Of a stretch of 64,000 nt of DNA, positions 63,196 through 64,000 are shown one piece after another. Source of the DNA: Candidatus Peregrinibacteria bacterium (GTDB lineage Bacteria > Patescibacteriota > Gracilibacteria > UBA1369 > LOWO2-01-FULL-3); assembly GCA_026395515.1 (NCBI GenBank), contig JAPLYN010000005.1, positions 527,210-591,209 of the forward strand. The letters are read 5' to 3'. Below the pieces are notes generated by a model. It was given only the letters and a program-made list of their open reading frames with translations. It did not search any database and was not told the origin of the DNA. Positions within the stretch are counted from its first letter, which is position 1. The number at the start of each line of letters is the position of its first letter. The position numbers were made by a program, and so were the translations under genes.

Positions 63196-63645
63196 ATGAA
63201 CCCGAACATCACCTTCGACACCCTGGCCCTCCTCCTCGTCGCCTACCCCGACCTCACGAAGCTGCTCAACACCAGCGGCGTGATCGTGGTCTACACCGAC
63301 GACAGCTTCATCATCGTCCCGGACGCCTTCCGCGGCAAGACGCGAGTGCCCTCTGCAGGCGCGATCTTCCTGCGCTACGTCACCACCAGCCCGACCAAGA
63401 ACGGCGCTGGCTACGTGGGCGAGCCGAACGAGCGCATCGCGGAGCTGGTCAGCAACCTGAAACTGCAGGCGGCCGACTCCTGGCGCTTCGGCGCCCCGAG
63501 CGGCGAGATCGTCAACCTCGACGGCAAGGTCCTGACGATGGACACCTGCGGCTCCGAGCTGGTTTTCGACGACGAACGGAACCCGGTCGTCATCAACACG
63601 TTCCAGGTCGGCGACGAGTACGAGATCACCATCACCCAGGCCTAG
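63196..63645 (+). CDS. GC-rich ORF of foreign-looking composition, unknown
   Basis: 149 aa from ATG 63196 (MNPNITFDTLALLLVAYPDL); the ATG at 63178 would add six residues, whose codons are still AT-type. The frame has a strong G/C preference at third positions (CTG, GTC, GAC, ATC), unlike every other gene in the window. The protein is balanced and plausible (VIVVYTDDSFIIVPDAFRGKTR, DSWRFGAPSGEIVNLDGKVL, FQVGDEYEITITQA), probably beta-rich and soluble. No family recognised. Two longer ORFs over it are by-products of high GC. Confidence 0.6.
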   Translation: MNPNITFDTLALLLVAYPDLTKLLNTSGVIVVYTDDSFIIVPDAFRGKTRVPSAGAIFLRYVTTSPTKNGAGYVGEPNERIAELVSNLKLQAADSWRFGAPSGEIVNLDGKVLTMDTCGSELVFDDERNPVVINTFQVGDEYEITITQA

Positions 63646-63842
63646 TCTCGCTCGCGACCGACATTCGCCGCGCGTGACTCCGTAGCCGCCCCCATGCGCC
63701 CCCAGCGCTACCGAACCTGCCCCCTCCCCCCACAGACATTCCGGGGTGAGGGGGCGGGCAAAGTCCCACCTTTCCACCTAAAATTCCACTCCAAGCCGCG
63801 TCGCCTCGTCATAGAGAGCACGCAGCAAAAAAGCACAAGAAC
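63646..63842. other. GC-rich non-coding tail of the island
   Basis: Pyrimidine/C-rich sequence (cccctccccccacag and ggggtgagggggcggg, which can partly pair). Composition returns to AT-rich around 63780-63830. No ORF convinces. Confidence 0.4.
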
Positions 63843-63843
63843 A

Positions 63844-63866
63844 ACCCCGTCAAAAGCGGGGCTTTT
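63844..63866. terminator. Bidirectional terminator hairpin
   Basis: ACCCCG-TCAAAAG-CGGGGCTTTT; a GC stem with T-rich flank on the plus strand and TTGTTCTT on the minus strand. It closes both the island ORF and the acyltransferase gene that converges on it. Confidence 0.75.
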
Positions 63867-63880
63867 CGAATTCCAAAATA

Positions 63881-64000
63881 TCACCCCTTCAGCAAACCCA
63901 ACGCCCACAAAACCACCATAATCACCGGCACGTGAATCATATAAACTGCCAAAGAATGTCTACCTAAAAAGCACACACTATTTTTCGCCACCCCTTCACT
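63881..64000 (-). CDS. DUF1624/HGSNAT-like membrane acyltransferase, C-terminal fragment
   Basis: Not in the ORF track because it is cut by the window end. The visible 39 residues end in CFLGRHSLAVYMIHVPVIMV then VLWALGLLKG and a TGA. FLGRxSLxxYxxHxP in front of a last hydrophobic helix is typical of heparan-alpha-glucosaminide acetyltransferase-like (DUF1624) or acyltransferase-3 membrane proteins. Identification from so short a piece is tentative. Confidence 0.6.
   Translation of the reverse strand, partial: SEGVAKNSVCFLGRHSLAVYMIHVPVIMVVLWALGLLKG

Noticed and set aside
63045-63777. Long ORFs 63045-63677 (+) and 63184-63777 (-)
   Set aside because: Arg/Ala/Gly-rich translations caused by high GC; the frame at 63196 has the codon bias and a natural composition.

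Overview
The window is a compact, AT-rich bacterial chromosome segment (about 35-40% G+C by eye). It uses the standard genetic code: TGA ends many intact genes, so this is not a UGA=glycine lineage. Genes are packed tightly, often overlap by 1-4 bp, and almost none has a Shine-Dalgarno site. Promoters are classical TTGACA-N17-TATAAT. Three things fit a Patescibacteria/CPR-type organism, possibly close to Peregrinibacteria: a Cys-rich zinc-ribbon family I recall from those genomes, S-layer-homology (SLH) surface proteins, and a CIRCE/HrcA heat-shock system. This placement is inference. A large glutamate synthase subunit and a complete oxidative pentose-phosphate branch are rich for that group.

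Layout. 1-6.4 kb (+): an envelope operon of SLH/CAP protein, LCP ligase, pseudouridine synthase, D,D-carboxypeptidase and MraY. 6.4-13.4 kb (-): an ECF sigma factor with a FecR-type anti-sigma, fructose-1,6-bisphosphatase, two small unknown genes, a GapB-like GAPDH, class I aldolase, FtsL-like protein and RsmH. 14.7-16.2 kb: small exporter, TsaC, small unknown. 16.2-21.2 kb (+): a second, NAD-type GAPDH, then hrcA-grpE-unknown-dnaK with two CIRCE operators. 21.2-29.7 kb (+): accessory genes, including a DUF6602-like putative nuclease, LysE exporter, a repeat-flanked cassette, methyltransferase-like protein, GNAT, CDF transporter, MscL, SulP and the Cys-rich protein. 29.7-34.2 kb (-): an operon phosphoketolase - NDH-2 - MsrB - MsrA. 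34.3-37.7 kb (-): SLH surface proteins and an FkbM methyltransferase. 37.8-43.7 kb (+): TalC transaldolase, Pgi, transketolase, AHSA1 and VOC proteins. 43.7-44.0 kb: a small structured RNA. 44.0-49.2 kb (-): RRM protein and GltB. 49.4-53.7 kb (+): LOG - gnd - zwf - pgl. 53.7-58.9 kb: PNP, EpmA-like synthetase, EF-P, TPR protein, SerS. 59-62.5 kb: a HicA-type toxin-antitoxin pair, sugar isomerase-like protein and a MacB-type ABC transporter. 63.0-63.8 kb: a strikingly GC-rich island with one ORF, then the C-terminus of a DUF1624-like acyltransferase.

How the genes fit together. Carbon metabolism dominates. G6PDH, 6PGL and 6PGDH feed transketolase and transaldolase; Pgi, FBPase, aldolase and two GAPDHs allow gluconeogenic recycling; phosphoketolase can split pentose or hexose phosphates to acetyl-phosphate. 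No phosphofructokinase gene is seen here. The window also holds a probable EF-P beta-lysylation pair and the envelope genes.

The items most worth a second look are: an 11-bp-phased TTAA repeat element at four intergenic sites, resembling Pho-type response-regulator boxes; the structured RNA behind one of them; the repeat-flanked ORF cassette; the GC-rich island; a pseudouridine synthase whose catalytic Asp is Glu; and the Cys-rich protein.
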